Assembly: GCA_030068075.1 (NCBI GenBank)
Contig: CM057832.1
Coordinates: 78,772,502 to 78,836,501, forward strand
DNA length: 64,000 nucleotides
Reading direction: 5' to 3'
Source: Paguma larvata
Taxonomy: Eukaryota > Chordata > Mammalia > Carnivora > Viverridae
Shown: positions 23,961 through 35,890 of the stretch, piece by piece
How the letters are laid out: each line of letters opens with the position of its first letter
Position numbering within the stretch: the first letter of the stretch is position 1
Notes under the pieces: generated by a model
What the model saw: the letters and a program-made list of their open reading frames with translations, nothing else
What the model was told of the DNA's origin: nothing
Database searches by the model: none
Translations under genes and position numbers: made by a program

Positions 23961-26275
23961 GAGGAGATAGAAGTCAATTTCACACTACAGCTGGTATAAC
24001 CGCTTTTTTAAAAAAGTCACTATTGGGGGACGTTCCGCAAAAGTCAATAAATATTTTGCTCCATTGACGCTGCCCTCGGTATCTCTTTTAAATAATAAAC
24101 ATGAAACGAGGAAGCGTTTCAACAGCAGTACGCATCGGCTACATCATGGTGACGGTGGCCCTTCTTCCTAAACCTCCTGAAGTTTCTTATTTTCTTTCTA
24201 GGAGGTGGGATAAAACTAATAGCTTCACAGGACAATTCTCCCCGAGGCCTTTTCCCCAGTATTTCCCCGGCTGAGGTGCATCTGTGGAGGGCTGGTGTGA
24301 AGTGAAAACACAGGGAGTAACTGATATCTGTGAATTTATTTAGGTCATCACGATGCTATTAACCGCAGGGCTTTGACAGGATTGCTGTGAAATCTCCTCC
24401 CCAGGCTGGCGTCACTTAGGACCCAGGAGGAAGCACGTTCTCGGGGCCTGTTTACTCCTCAGACCCTTCCCCCTGGGCTTGCACTTCACCTCTGCACTTA
24501 ACACCTGACCAAGACAGAGTCGGGCACTGCAAACTTGGAGGTGCGAGCCTCATTACTGCTCTTCCTATGGCGCGTGCCTGGGATTTGTCCGGCATCGGAG
24601 CAGGCAAGAGTTCAAAGCAGATGGCATCTTTTCATGACTTGAGTCAATTAAGGAGAGATTCCAAGCCGGCCTGGAAGGCCGGGCGGCCAGAAGGGCCCTG
24701 GAGCAACAGCTGGAATAAAACTAATAAAAACAACTACAGAGCAATTTGTGAAAATGTCAAGGCCAGCACAAACACGCTGACCCTCGTAAACCTTGAGGTG
24801 AACTTGGAGGGGTTGGCCCACCCTGCGTTCGGCATGGCGAAGGAGGGAGGGAGGCCGTTGCCTCTTTGCCGATTCTCAGGTCTTTCCAGATCTCCCTAAC
24901 GCCTTGCTCCAGTGCCCAAGCCTCTCCTGAAGTGGCTCACCCTAGTGGATCAAACATCTGGGCCATCCACTCTTTCCTGTAGGTAGACCCTCCTCCCACA
25001 CAAAACTCCCTCCTGCCGTAGGAAGGGTATATACCTGAGGTGGCCGTGGCCTGCACACCTAACAGCCTGTTGAAGAAAGAGCAGCTCTAGAAAGGGCGAT
25101 GGATGCATTCCTCCTCAAGCCCTTAGAAGACACCCAGAACCTAAAACACGTAAATGTTAAGATTCCAGGCACACAACAATTCATCCTATTTTCTTCTCCT
25201 CCCTTCCTTTAAATGGTGCGGGCTGTACTCACCACTGTTTACACAAGAGCAAATGCCTCTGTCAAGATAAATGGACTTTCTGTAAGCTCACAGCTGTATA
25301 AGCTGCAAAAAGTTACAGAGGTGATTAATGGAAGAAGGTGGCAACTTAGCTTAGACAGACACAGAGAAAGGGGCAGCCCAGATTACAGTTACGTCACTAC
25401 TAGTAGGTATTGGACCGAATGACGGTTTCAGGACCCCTAAAGTCACGCAGGCTCAGATGAAGAAAAATCAACTGAAACTGGAAACGGGGAAAATGAGGAA
25501 GATTGGTTTTTGTTACTTGTTTTATTTATTGAATTAGTTTGCAAATGTGTGGTTTCTTTCAAAGCGCTTTCATGCTGGAGGATGTGGTTCTCCTGAGGGG
25601 AGGGGCGGGAAGTGCTGGAACCAGAGAGCAGTGGCTGACAGGGAACAGGACAGTGCCCACATTGCCAGCCCCCCCCCACCCCCGCTGCCCGTGATGGTCA
25701 CGCAGAGGTTTGCTTTGTGATCAGTCACAGAGTTGTACATTTTTGGTCTTGTCGTACATTTCAGTATGTGCGTAATGTTTCACAGTTATAGATAGGTTTT
25801 TTTTTTTCCAGATTAATAGTCCTAAATGATACACAGATCTTAAAAGAGTTTTGCAGAAGTTTATTTTTAAGGACTTTCCTCTTATGGGCACTCCGAAGCA
25901 CTCCCTGTTCCTTAAAGTGTGTCACTCAACCACCTGCCTCCAAGTGATCTGGAATGACTATTCTGGAAACAGAGACTAGGAGGCCACTGATACGGAAGTG
26001 GAGCAGGAGGGAGCAGGGGCCGGGGCCGGGGCATCTCTGGAGCCCCTGGACCAAGCCAGAAAACCAAGGATGATTCTTCGCACCTTCCTTTCACATACGC
26101 TCACATCCAGACGCAATGTGACCCGGTGTCCCTCCCCGCTGACTTCTGCATACGGCCCCTGGCTCCGTTCTTGCCCTCCACCCATTCGTCCTCCATATTT
26201 TTTTTCAGTGTTTTTCAATATTTCTTAAACGTCAGTGCAACTATTTAACAAGAGACTCCCTCTGCTAAAGCCCTT
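23961..26275. other. Intergenic, mostly unique
   Basis: No young repeat. 24600-24800 has a less degraded, non-repeat look but no proof of conservation. The remainder is unrecognised and has no supported gene. Confidence 0.35.
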
Positions 26276-26301
26276 ACACACACACACACACACACACACA
26301 C
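26276..26301. repeat. (CA)n microsatellite
   Basis: Thirteen AC units. Confidence 0.95.
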
Positions 26302-26369
26302 GCATGCACTAAGCCCAGCTCCATAGCTAGGTCTAAAGCTGTGCCACCCACTCTCCTCTCCCCCGTGCG

Positions 26370-26745
26370 TAACTATCGCCCCCACACCTCCAGCCTGCCC
26401 TCCCTTCCCAAAGCACCATGCTCTTATACACCTTCTTGTCTCTGCTAATTTCGTCTTCTCTGCCCAGCTTGTCTATCTGCCCCCTTCTTCCCTAGCGAAG
26501 TCCTCCTCAGGTGTCACCTCACCTGCCTTCCTCTCCTTGCTCCCCAAGACCCTAGAAGCTCCTCCCCCATGATGCCGTCACCACTAGAGCGACACGTGAT
26601 ATTTGTCCGTATGGAGAACTACTTCACCAGGTTATAAACCCCTGAAGAAAGGGACTGCGCCTTGTTTGTCTTTGAATCCCTACAGCCCGGCACACTCTCT
26701 GACACATGGGAAGTACTCAATAAATGTCCCTCCACTGAATTTAAT
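26370..26745 (+). mobile_element. L2 3'-end fragment
   Basis: Order matches L2: CTCAGGTGTCACCTCACCTG, then CTGAAGAAAGGGACTGCGCC, then AGTACTCAATAAATG at the end. Confidence 0.7.
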
Positions 26746-28903
26746 TGACTCTAACAGAAGCCCAATAAAACCTATTACTTGGCTCCTGGGCTTTGGCTCT
26801 CTTACCAAAACTGCTCTCTTTTGGTTCCTTTCCAGTCGTGGTGAACGCTTCATCATTTCTGGCCTACGAGACACTGCTGCTCCAGCCGCCTTCCCTTGCT
26901 GAGCCTCCTGCCGTTGGCCAGGCCCGAGCCTGAGCAGCCAACGGTGGTGCCAGCTACTGTAACCGTTACGTGCGCCTCCTGCCCGCAGTGGCCATGACCC
27001 AGGGCAAGGTGAGCACGGTCACTGGAGAACGTTCAGTCTTTGCCAGCTGAGGGAGCCTTCTCTGGTCACCTTCTGAAGCAGCCCACAGCAGGTAGAATTA
27101 CTCTCACGCGCAGCACAGGTGTCCGCTAGGATCCTTCGCTCCCTGCAGACCAAACCACATTTTCTTCCATATACCTTTGCGATCTAGATTTCTGTCTCCC
27201 TTCTCTAGATTTCGCCTCCTTGGAGGTTGCTTTTCCAGCCGAAGAGGGCAAAGAAGCATCTTAGAATGCTCTAGCTGCACTGTCTCCGGAGTCGTGCGTG
27301 GCATTCTTACTGTTCGGGGGAGTTTGTGACTGAAAACAGGTTCGGTGGGTTCAGTGGGACAAGCCCTGGGTCCAAATCTTAAAAGATTAAGACAACGGAG
27401 AGCATTTAGAATCATAGCATGCCCACATCAAAAAGGAAATAGTAGGTTAGTGTCAAAGTGTCATAGAAGCAACTTAGAGATGCTCCCATTTTGCAGACAG
27501 GACACCCGGGGCCCCGAGATGGGGAGTGGCTGGTCCGAGGCCCCACTGCGGCTCATGCCGAGCCTGCTGCAGTCAGGGATTCTACCAGCTTCCGTATTTG
27601 AGCTCAAGGGTTTAGCGGCAAACACAGAGCCCGGGGTTCCCCAACACCTCCTCGCAGTTTATCTCCCATCTGCTCTACTGCTTTTAAGGGGGTTGGTTTC
27701 TGGTTCTGTGGCCCATTTATTTAAAGTGCACATCTGACCCCTTTAGCAGAGCTAAAGTGCATGTGTCCTGTCCCCCATGCCCTTGGAGGGGTTCCACTTA
27801 AGCCAGAGTGATTTTTTAAAACACAGAATCGTGGTCCTCATATTGGTGTTTTCCATTTCAGTAGGATGAGCCTCAAGAAGCCGCAGCTTTTAACTGTTTC
27901 ACTATTTCCTATAAGGCAAAATTTTAGGACCTCTAGGCCAGCTGCCCTTTCTAGGTCCTTTCTACCCTGGAGATTCTCTGCTTATGTATAAGATGAAATC
28001 CCTCACCTGTGATTCGCTGGCAATCTATCATTCCTAATTAAAAGTTTTTTAAAAAGATACAATCAGAAGTGTGGGTGTGTTATCTAGACTTCCAAGCAAG
28101 AAAACAGGCATCCAGAGAGAATAGGAAAGTCACCCAAGGTCACCAACAGACTGTCTCCATCCATAGGAGAGCCCAGGACTTTTAACTTGCTGACCACGAG
28201 GTGATGCTCTCCTATAGAATAAGCAGCAAAAAGGAGACCCGTGACCCTGAATGACTCAGCCATTGCCCTGCAAGGTGAAAGTCGATTAAAGTCTGTGCAC
28301 CATCTCTTCACCCATGACATGAGAGCGATAATGCTTTGCCTCCATTTCAGGTGACAGAGATGCTTATAAAACACTGAAAGTATAAAAGTGTTAAGAGAAG
28401 ACAGACTGCCTTTTTAAAATAACTCAGACATGATATTCCCCCTTAAGTGGTTGTGTCGAGTAAAATTTCCATCTAGATCCAGCATGGTAATATGAACTAT
28501 GAGAGCACTGACATCTTAAACCCCTGTTCATATAACTTGGGCTGAATGGGTGGCCTCACTCAGTGTGGCTACTTCAATTTATAATTTATCAAAATCAGCC
28601 TAACACCAAGATACAACTTTCTCAGGTCGGTTCGTTTCTCTTTGTCTCCAGTCAAATCCAAAATTCCATTATAGACTTTCCAACATGGAAGGTGCCTCCC
28701 TGGGAAAAGTCACAAACCTTTTCAACTATAAACACCAGACGCAGGAAGCTGGAAACTAAGAGCTGGTTGAAGACAGTTGCTTGGTGAGCGACGCAAAGAA
28801 GGTTCCTATAATCATTGTAGACGCCTTGGAGAGGCTCTACATTAGTTTTCTACACCACCTTTGTCCCAAACCCCTGCTAATCTATGAGCCGATGGGAAAC
28901 ACA
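26746..28903. other. Intergenic with MIR scraps
   Basis: MIR reverse pieces at about 27470-27600 (TCCCATTTTGCAGACAGGAC) and 28095-28210 (AAGTCACCCAAGGTCACC). The rest is not recognised. Confidence 0.4.
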
Positions 28904-28913
28904 GGCTTGTTTA
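28904..28913 (+). repeat. Direct repeat flanking L1, left copy (candidate target-site duplication)
   Basis: GGCTTGTTTA, identical to 31762-31771 at the opposite end of the L1. The bases outside it differ (ACA before the left copy, GTAG after the right). Confidence 0.75.
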
Positions 28914-30596
28914 TATGCTGTTGGATTCGATTTGCTAGTATCTTGTTGAAAATTTTTGCATCCGTATTCATCAGGGATATTGGCCTGTAATTCTCTTTCT
29001 TTGCTGGGTCTCTATCTGGTTTGGGAATCAAAGTGATGCTGGCTTCATAGAATGAGTCCGGGAGTTTTCCTTCCGTTTCAATTTTTTGGAACAGCTTGAG
29101 GAGGATAGGAATTAACTCTGTTTTAAATGTCTGGTAAAATTCCGCAGGAAAGCCATCTGGTCCAGGGCTTTTATTTGCTGGGAGGTTTTTGATAACTGAT
29201 TCTATTTCTTCACTAGTTATGGGTCTGTTCAAATTTTCTATTTCTTCCCGTTTGAGTTTTGGTAGCGTGTGGCTATTTAGGAAGCTGTCCATTTCTTCCA
29301 GGTTGCCAAGTTTGGTGGCATATAATTTTTCATAGTATTCTCTGATGATTGCTTGTATCTCTGAGGGATTGGTTGTAATTTCTCCCTTTTCATTCACGAT
29401 TTTATCTATTTGAGTTCTCTCTCTCTTTTCTTTTTGAGAAGCCTGGCTAGAGGTTTGTCTATTTTTGTTTATTTTTTCAAAGAACCAGCTTTTGGTTTCA
29501 TTGATCTGTTCCACTACCTTTTCTGTTTCCATAGGATTAATTTGTGCTCTGATCTTTGTTATTTCTCTCTTTCTGCTGGGTTTGGGTTGTTTTAGTTGTT
29601 CTGCTTCTAATTCCTTTAGGCGTGCTGTTAGAATTTGTGTTAGTGATTTTTCTTGTTTCTTGAGATGGGCCTGGATTGCAATATATTTCCCTCTCAGGAC
29701 TGCCTTTGCTGCATCCCAGAGCATTTGGATTGTTGTATTTTCATTTTCATTTGTTTCCATGTATTCTTTAATTTCTTCTCTGATTGCTTGGTTGACCCAC
29801 TCATCTTTTAGTAGGTTATTTCTTAGCCGCCATGTTTTTGGATATTTTCTAGGCTTTCTCCTGTGGTTGATTTTAAGTTTCAAAGCATTGTGGTCTGACA
29901 GTGTACATGGTATGATCTCAATTCTTTTATGTTTATTCAGAGCTTCCCTGTGCCCCAGAATGTGGTCTATCTTGGAAAATGTACCGTGTGCAGTTGAGAA
30001 GAATGTAAATTCCTTTGCTTCTGGGTGAAGGACCCTAAAGATGTCTGTGAGGCCCATCTGTTCTAATGTGTCGTTCAGGGCTATTGTTTCTGCGGAGATT
30101 TTCTGTTTTGTGGATCTATCCAATGCTGAGAGTGGAGTGTTGAGATCCCCTACTATTAGGACGTTTTTATCGATGAGGTTGCTAATGTTTGCAATTAGTT
30201 GTTTTACAAATTTGGGTGCCCCGAATTCGGTGCGTAGATATTTACAATTGTTAGCTCGTCCTGCTGGATGGTCCCTGAGACTATTATATAATGTCCTTCT
30301 TCATCTCTTATTACATCGTTCATTTTAAAGTCTAATTTGTCTGATATAAGTGTGGCTACTCCGGCTTTCTTCTGACTTCCAGTAGCATGGTAGATAGTTC
30401 TCCATCCCCTCACTTTCAATCTGAAGGTGTCTTCAGGTTTAAGATGAGTTTCTTGAAGACAGCAAATAGATGGGTCTTGTTTTTTAATCCATTCTGTTAT
30501 CCTGTGTCTTTTGATTGGCGCATTTAGTCCATTTACATTCAGTGTTAATATTGAAAAATATGGGCTTACAGTCACTGTATTATCTGTAAGTTTCAT
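28914..30596 (-). pseudogene. L1 ORF2 fragment: endonuclease and N-terminal reverse transcriptase, frameshifted
   Basis: ORF2p supplies the endonuclease and reverse transcriptase of L1. The likely start is MKLTDNTVTV. An apurinic-type endonuclease domain follows (motifs LNVNGLNAP, CCLQETHL, and SDHNALKL further on), then a linker and the first RT blocks ([34 protein letters not shown]). A one-base deletion in a G run near 30217 shifts the frame after IYAPNSG. The frame from 30123 down is open again. The element ends before the catalytic FADD motif, so no active RT could be made. Confidence 0.85.
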
Positions 30597-30643
30597 GTTT
30601 GTAAGGCTGTCTCTGGCAGTCCGCGTTCTTTGCAACCTTTTCT

Positions 30644-31537
30644 TCATAGAGTGCCCCTCAGGATCCCTTGTAGTGCTGGCTTATTTGTGATAAATTCTTT
30701 CAGTTTTTGTTTGTTGGGAAAAACCTTGATCTCTCCTTCTATTCTGAATGACAGGCTAGCCGGATACAGAATTCTTGGTTGCATGTCCTTCTTGCTCATC
30801 ACATTGAAGATATCCTGCCGTTCCTTTCTGGCTTGCCAAGTTTCTGTAGATAAGTCTGCTACTACCCTTATATGTCTGCCTTTGTATGTTAAGGTTCTTT
30901 TGTCCCTAGCTGCTTTCAGGATTCTCTCCCTATCTTTGTATTTTGCCAGCTTCACTATGATGTGTCATGCAGAAGGTCTATTCAAGTTACGTCTGAGGGG
31001 AGTTCTCTGTGCCTCTTGGATTTCCATGCCCGTTTCCTTCCTCATGTTGGGGAAGTTCTCAGCAATGATTTTTTCAAGAACCCCTTCGACTCCTTTCTCT
31101 CTCTCTTCTTCCTCTGGAACTCCTATGATACGGATATTGTTTCTTTTGAGTGCATCGCTCAGCTCTCGAATTCTCCTTTCCTGTTCCTGGATCAGCTTCT
31201 CTCTCTTTTTATCTGCTTCCTCTTTTTCAATGATTTTATCTTCTAATGCACTAACTCTTTCCTCTACCTCTTCAATCCGTGATGTGGCTGCTTCCAGTTT
31301 CCCTTGTATTTCTTCCAATGTCTTTTTTAATTCTTCCTGACCATTTTTAAGGTCCTTGAACTCTGCCGCGCGGGACCCCTTGCATTCATCTAAGCTTTTT
31401 TCAAGCCCAGCGATTAGTTTTATGATTATCATTCTATATTCATGTTCTGTTATGTTGCTTATATCTGTTTTCATTAATTCTTGAGCTGTCACTGCTTCTT
31501 GTAGATTCTTTTGGGGAGAATTCTTCCATTTCGTCAT
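30644..31537 (-). pseudogene. L1 ORF1 with one internal stop
   Basis: ORF1p is the L1 RNA-binding trimer protein. The frame probably starts at the ATG encoding MTKWKNSPQKN. A long Glu/Lys-rich coiled coil follows (repeats such as LEEIQGKLEAATSRIEEVEE), then the RRM-like part (RIIGVPEEEE) and the basic C-terminal domain. The frame is broken by one TGA at 30965-30967. The same frame resumes directly (HIIVKLAKYKDRERIL), so this is a point change, probably a CpG-decayed Arg codon. The ORF1 stop (30644-30646) overlaps an ATG of the ORF2 frame. Length of about 297 codons is normal for L1 ORF1. Confidence 0.85.
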
Positions 31538-31761
31538 TTTGGCTGGATGTGTTTTGCATTGTTTCTTGAAGTTGCCCTGGAAAGGAAAACAGAGGTTTAG
31601 CTGGGCCATGTCTGTTTTTGCCTTCGTTCCTTGTTAGGCGTAGCACCTTTTTCCCCCGATTCTTGGAGTTGAGAGAGACTGTGGTTTCAGTCGTCCCCGT
31701 TTAAAGGGCAAGTGAAATACTGGAGCCCCCTACTCCTCCGCCATGTTGCCCCGAACCCCCC

Positions 31762-31771
31762 GGCTTGTTTA
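31762..31771 (+). repeat. Direct repeat flanking L1, right copy
   Basis: GGCTTGTTTA, matching 28904-28913 and sitting immediately beyond the L1 5' end. Confidence 0.75.
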
Positions 31772-33556
31772 GTAGAATGCCCTTAGAATGGAAAGCTTAA
31801 GAAAACCTTGAATAAAACTTAACTTAGATGTACCAGATTTCAATGACCATCTCCTGATGATGGCCGGGACCATCTCCTGAGACTTAAGGTCCAATAATGC
31901 TGAAGTTGTTTTTGAAATTTATTATGTTCTTCCACTTCCATCCACGTAATGCTCACACCGGAGCTCCCTACAGTTTTTCCATTGGTCTGTGGGATGAAAA
32001 GCTCTCATTGACAAAAGCTCTTCACATACATTAGTGGGAAGCCACAGAGAGAACAAGGATGCAGAAATATAGGGAAAAAAAAAGAGAGATCAGGAAAAAA
32101 TAGAGCACTGGGACAGAGCAGAAGGAGCAAAGTGGACACACAGTGAAACAATAAAGTCATGGACAGAAACCAGGGAAGCAAATGCAAAAATAGAGAAGGG
32201 GGATGGAGAAGGGAGGGGAGAATAAGATACCTACATTTCAAGGAATGCATATGCCAAGTAGATACTAAATGCAAGAAACAGTTTTCCATTCCATATTGTT
32301 TCAAATTGAGGCAGTAGGAGCAGAGGCGAGGGATGACCATTTTGCTGGCTGAGAGGAAGAGTAAAGTCATGCCCGCCATGTGCTAACTGCCCAACACAGC
32401 CCTGGACCAAGGAGGCTGCCGCACTCCAGGCCCAGGTGAAGTCAGGCTGACCCGACAGGCTAGCATCAACATGGTAGCCCAGCGGCACACGAGGCACCTG
32501 ACATTCTGGGTTCTGAGTCTGTAGGGATATAGGTCATGGCATAACCCCGGGCCAGTTTGCAGGAGGAGAGAGAATTCCCAGTGGGCAAAACAAGTGAGGG
32601 TCTTTCCACCAAGTGGACTTGAAACTCGAAGGGACCGCCCTGAGGTTTGCAACCCAGACCAAATGAAGGCTTTCTGAGCTGATGTGCAGGGCAAGGTCCT
32701 CAGGGTGGGAAAATTAGGCTGTATGTTTGGCTCCCTGCAGAGCCTACGTCTCCAGCAGCGACAATTTGGTCCTTACACATAGTATATAATGACTGACCAC
32801 TAAGCGGTAGCTAGAGTTCTTCCCTATTCTGTTTTCTGCACTGGCTCCTCCTTGGGTCTCTCATCACTTTCTCCATCATTCTGTTCTCCTCAGTGTTCTC
32901 AGGCTTCTACCATACAACAAGGGTTCCTTCTGAGCTTACCAGGGGGCCTTGCCAGGTGTCCATTCATTCATTCATTCATCCATCCGTTCTTCATTCATCT
33001 TTCTCTTATGCATTACCGAGTTTGCACCATAACACCTCTTAAAAGTTATGCTACTTTGTGACTTCTTTCTTTATAAATATAAATATAAATACAAATACCT
33101 ATAACAACTCTTGTACTCAAAAACTCACCAAATAGTTAATAGTAGTATTTCTTCATCAGGGTTTCACACAAAGACCATTCACCTGTTTTCTTGACACAGC
33201 AGTTTATTGTAGGGAATATCATTTGGAACTAATTCAAATTATAAGCCATGTTTGTGTAAACCCAAAATGTTCTGTTTTGTATACATATGCCCCATGAGAG
33301 GACTGAAAAATAACGGCATCTGTGACTCTGTGACCTGCCGTGTGCCTGAACTATTTCCATACATTTCCAAGCACTCTCACGTTTAAATTTATTTGACCCT
33401 AGAAATATTTTTCTGGACTGTACATTTGTTTTTAACCCTGTGTGAATATGGAAGCCATCAAAAGGTTAAAGTCGCAAGCAAGAAGAAAAGAAGAATAAGT
33501 ACAATAAAGTTTTAATACATTACCTTTTCGGTATAAACTGTATTGATTTAACTTTC
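31772..33556. other. Intergenic, mostly unique; CATT repeat at 32957-32980
   Basis: Contains TTCATTCATTCATTCATCCA at about 32960. A short repeated ACCATCTCCTGA motif lies near 31845-31880. No gene recognised. Confidence 0.4.
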
Positions 33557-33573
33557 AAATTGTGCTTATTCTT

Positions 33574-33667
33574 TTTTTTTTAATTAGATAATCTCTATGC
33601 CCACCATGGGGCTTGAACCCAAGATCAAGAGTCACAAGCTCTATGGACTGAGCCAGCCAGGTGCCCC
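33574..33667 (-). mobile_element. Short CAN-SINE (about 94 bp), TC body absent
   Basis: Only the tRNA-like head, ending GCCAGGTGCCCC, and a T-run tail are present. Target-site duplication AAATTGTGCTTATTCTT (33557-33573) / AAATTTGCTTATTCTTT (33668-33684). Confidence 0.9.
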
Positions 33668-34149
33668 AAAATTTGCTTATTCTTTAACTTCATTTGTTGC
33701 CATTCTTCAGTTGATATACTGTTCTATCTGTGAAAATGGTTTGGTATCTTGGGATGGGATACAACACAGTTTTTCCCATTAAAACGAATAGAGGTTCGTT
33801 TGGGTTTTTTCTACGTAACAACTTTTCGCTTAGTTGCAGAATTTTCAGTACATTTTAAAAGTCACTTAGTGGGAGATGAGTATACTATGTTCAGGGCACC
33901 CTAGGAGGCACTGGAAGGCCAAAGATGAATTAAACCCAGGTCCTGCCACCAGCTCATAATCTAGTAAGAGACACTGATGGGTAAATTGGCAACTTAGCCA
34001 TACCATGAATGTTCTAGTGGAGATGCAGGATACTTAGTGCGACCAGAAGGAGAGGGGGAGCTCTCAGTGGACCTACGATTTCAAGCTGGGAGACAGTTCA
34101 GAGCTTTTGCTTAGGCTTCCCTCCTTCAGCAAAACAAAGATACTTGGTA

Positions 34150-35039
34150 TCTTATCCCCTTAGTACTTTGCAGGTTTCGTTGTTAATCTGTAATAAAGTA
34201 ATTCAAACTGAGAAGCCATCCAACTGTCTGCTAGGCAGCTCCTCAAACAGCTCAGACTCAGCTCGCCCAAAGGCCAATTCTTTGTCCTTGCCTATGGATC
34301 TGCGTCCCACAGTCGTCCAGTCCAGAAACCCAGGAGACATGCTTAGCTCCTCCCTTGCCCTTCGCCACCCAGTCTGATTCCCAAGCCCTTTTCAGTGTTT
34401 CATCCTAAACTTTTCATCCCTTTATCACCATCCTATTCCAAGCTACTTTCTTCCTTTCTTCCCCTGGGCTCTTCTCCCCTTCCTCTAAGCTTGGCTCCAC
34501 CGCCCCCCCATCTCACCCCCGTTCATTCTTCAGAAAGCAGACAGAGTGGTGTCCTAAAGTATACATCTCTGTCTCTTTCCAGGCTAAAAACCTGAAGGGG
34601 TCGCCACGGCCTTTAGGATCAAGGCCGTACAGAGATCCACAGCCCTTCCAGATTCGACCTCAGCTCTCCCCAAGCTGCTCTTCTTTTGGTTTCTTAGAGG
34701 AACTTATTCTCCCACCCCTGGACTTGGTATTTGCTCTTCCCCCTACCTGGAACATCCCTTCACCCTTTTCCCCTCCTTGCTTACCTCCTTTCTCCTCAGC
34801 TTTGTTCTCAGTCCCTCCCTGCTGCTCTGACAGGGTGAGGGACCCCTGTTTCCTTTGCTTTTGCAGCACCTTTTAATTCTCCTGTCAGAACTCTAATCAC
34901 ACACGTACTGCAGCTGATCAGTTTCTTCCCCTTTTAGACGGTAGGACTGGGAAGGCAGGCGTCATGGGTGCCCTCCTCATCATCACAGCCCTACTGCCAA
35001 GTCCAGCGCTAGCATACGTGCTAGCCCCATCTATTGAAG
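34150..35039 (+). mobile_element. L2 fragment (3' half)
   Basis: Follows L2 order: GCTAAAAACCTGAAGGGGTC, AGGATCAAGGCCGTACAGAG, TTCCCCCTACCTGGAACATC, then GGTAGGACTGGGAAGGCAGG near the 3' end. Heavily diverged. Confidence 0.65.
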
Positions 35040-35079
35040 AATGAATGAATGAATGAATGAATGAATGAATGAATGAATT
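35040..35079. repeat. (GAAT)n microsatellite at the L2 3' end
   Basis: About nine GAAT units directly at the L2 terminus, whose consensus ends in TGAATGA repeats. It probably expanded from that seed. Confidence 0.93.
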
Positions 35080-35805
35080 GCCTCCTTTATGAGTAGCTAC
35101 AGAAAGTTATCTGTGGGCTTTAACTCAGGAAGTGGATTGTTAAGAAGGACATTGTAGACCACAGTGCCAGGCAGGGGGGGAGGTGTATCTGAAAGCACCT
35201 ATCCCAAAGTGGGCTCTTCTTGGTCCCTGAAGGGCTAGAGCACAGGTCCGGGCTCCCTCGGAGGTCCCTCTGCTTCCTCTCTACATCACCTCCCTACCTA
35301 CCTCCTTCAATGGCAGGGCCACGTTCTGATCCTTGCTATAATATAACACTCTCCCCAAATCTGAAGACCCTTCTCCGAATATCTTCCCCACTTCCTTCGT
35401 GTTGCTGGGCTTCAGGGACAGTGTGAGGACCGGGGTCTGCTTACAGGAGCAGATCTAGGAGCCCGACTCCTGCTAAGTGAATTTCCTCTGCACCAATAAG
35501 TTCTAGAAATAACAATAAAAGATGAATTTAATGATAGGCCAGATGTACAAAAACAAAGCAATAATATGTGAATTTTATGGCAACCAGTACACTCACCGGT
35601 CAGATGTGTTTCCCCCTTTAGGAGTGAGGGAGGGGCGTTACATATCAGAGCGCAGGGGCGGGTGAGGGTGGGGGGTTCTAATCAGACTCGCTGGGTTGGG
35701 AGAGCAGAGAACCAATTTGTGGATCTCTGCTCTTGCTTTTGGAACCCCTGGAGACCGTTTAGGGGAACTCTTAAGAACTTCCCTATCAGCACCATAACTA
35801 ATTTG
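35080..35805. other. Unique intergenic interval
   Basis: Nothing recognised. Confidence 0.3.
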
Positions 35806-35890
35806 TGGTTTCCCAGGCAACTCCCTCACTGGTAAGTAATTCAAACTGTTAAAAACTTTGTGGAGAACAGTTTGGCAATGTAGAGGCCCT
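35806..35890 (+). repeat. L1 3'-UTR-like module, copy A
   Basis: GGTTTCCCAGGCAACTCC ... AACTTTGTGGAGAACAG. A related module (copy B) occurs at 37295-37372. Interpreted as the L1M 3'-UTR AACTTTG/GGAGAACAGTTTGGCAA segment. Confidence 0.5.

Larger units (their letters stand above)
28914..31761 (-). mobile_element. L1 retrotransposon, 5' end to mid-ORF2, 3'-truncated
   Basis: Read on the - strand it starts with a carnivore L1 5' end (GGCAACATGGCGGAGGAG, about 31755), then ORF1, then ORF2 through the endonuclease and into the reverse transcriptase. It stops at 28914, before the catalytic region. ORF2 continues only to codons for [10 protein letters not shown]. The 3' half of ORF2, the 3' UTR and the poly(A) are missing. 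Both ends abut the 10-bp repeat GGCTTGTTTA (28904-28913 and 31762-31771). Few disabling changes are seen, so it is relatively young. Confidence 0.9.

Noticed and set aside
28914..30596. Endonuclease/reverse transcriptase as a host gene
   Set aside because: It is L1 ORF2 with a frameshift and 3' truncation, paired with L1 ORF1.
35040..35079. CRISPR-like tandem repeats (this and other short tandem arrays)
   Set aside because: The repeats are simple microsatellites with no spacers, in a mammalian context.
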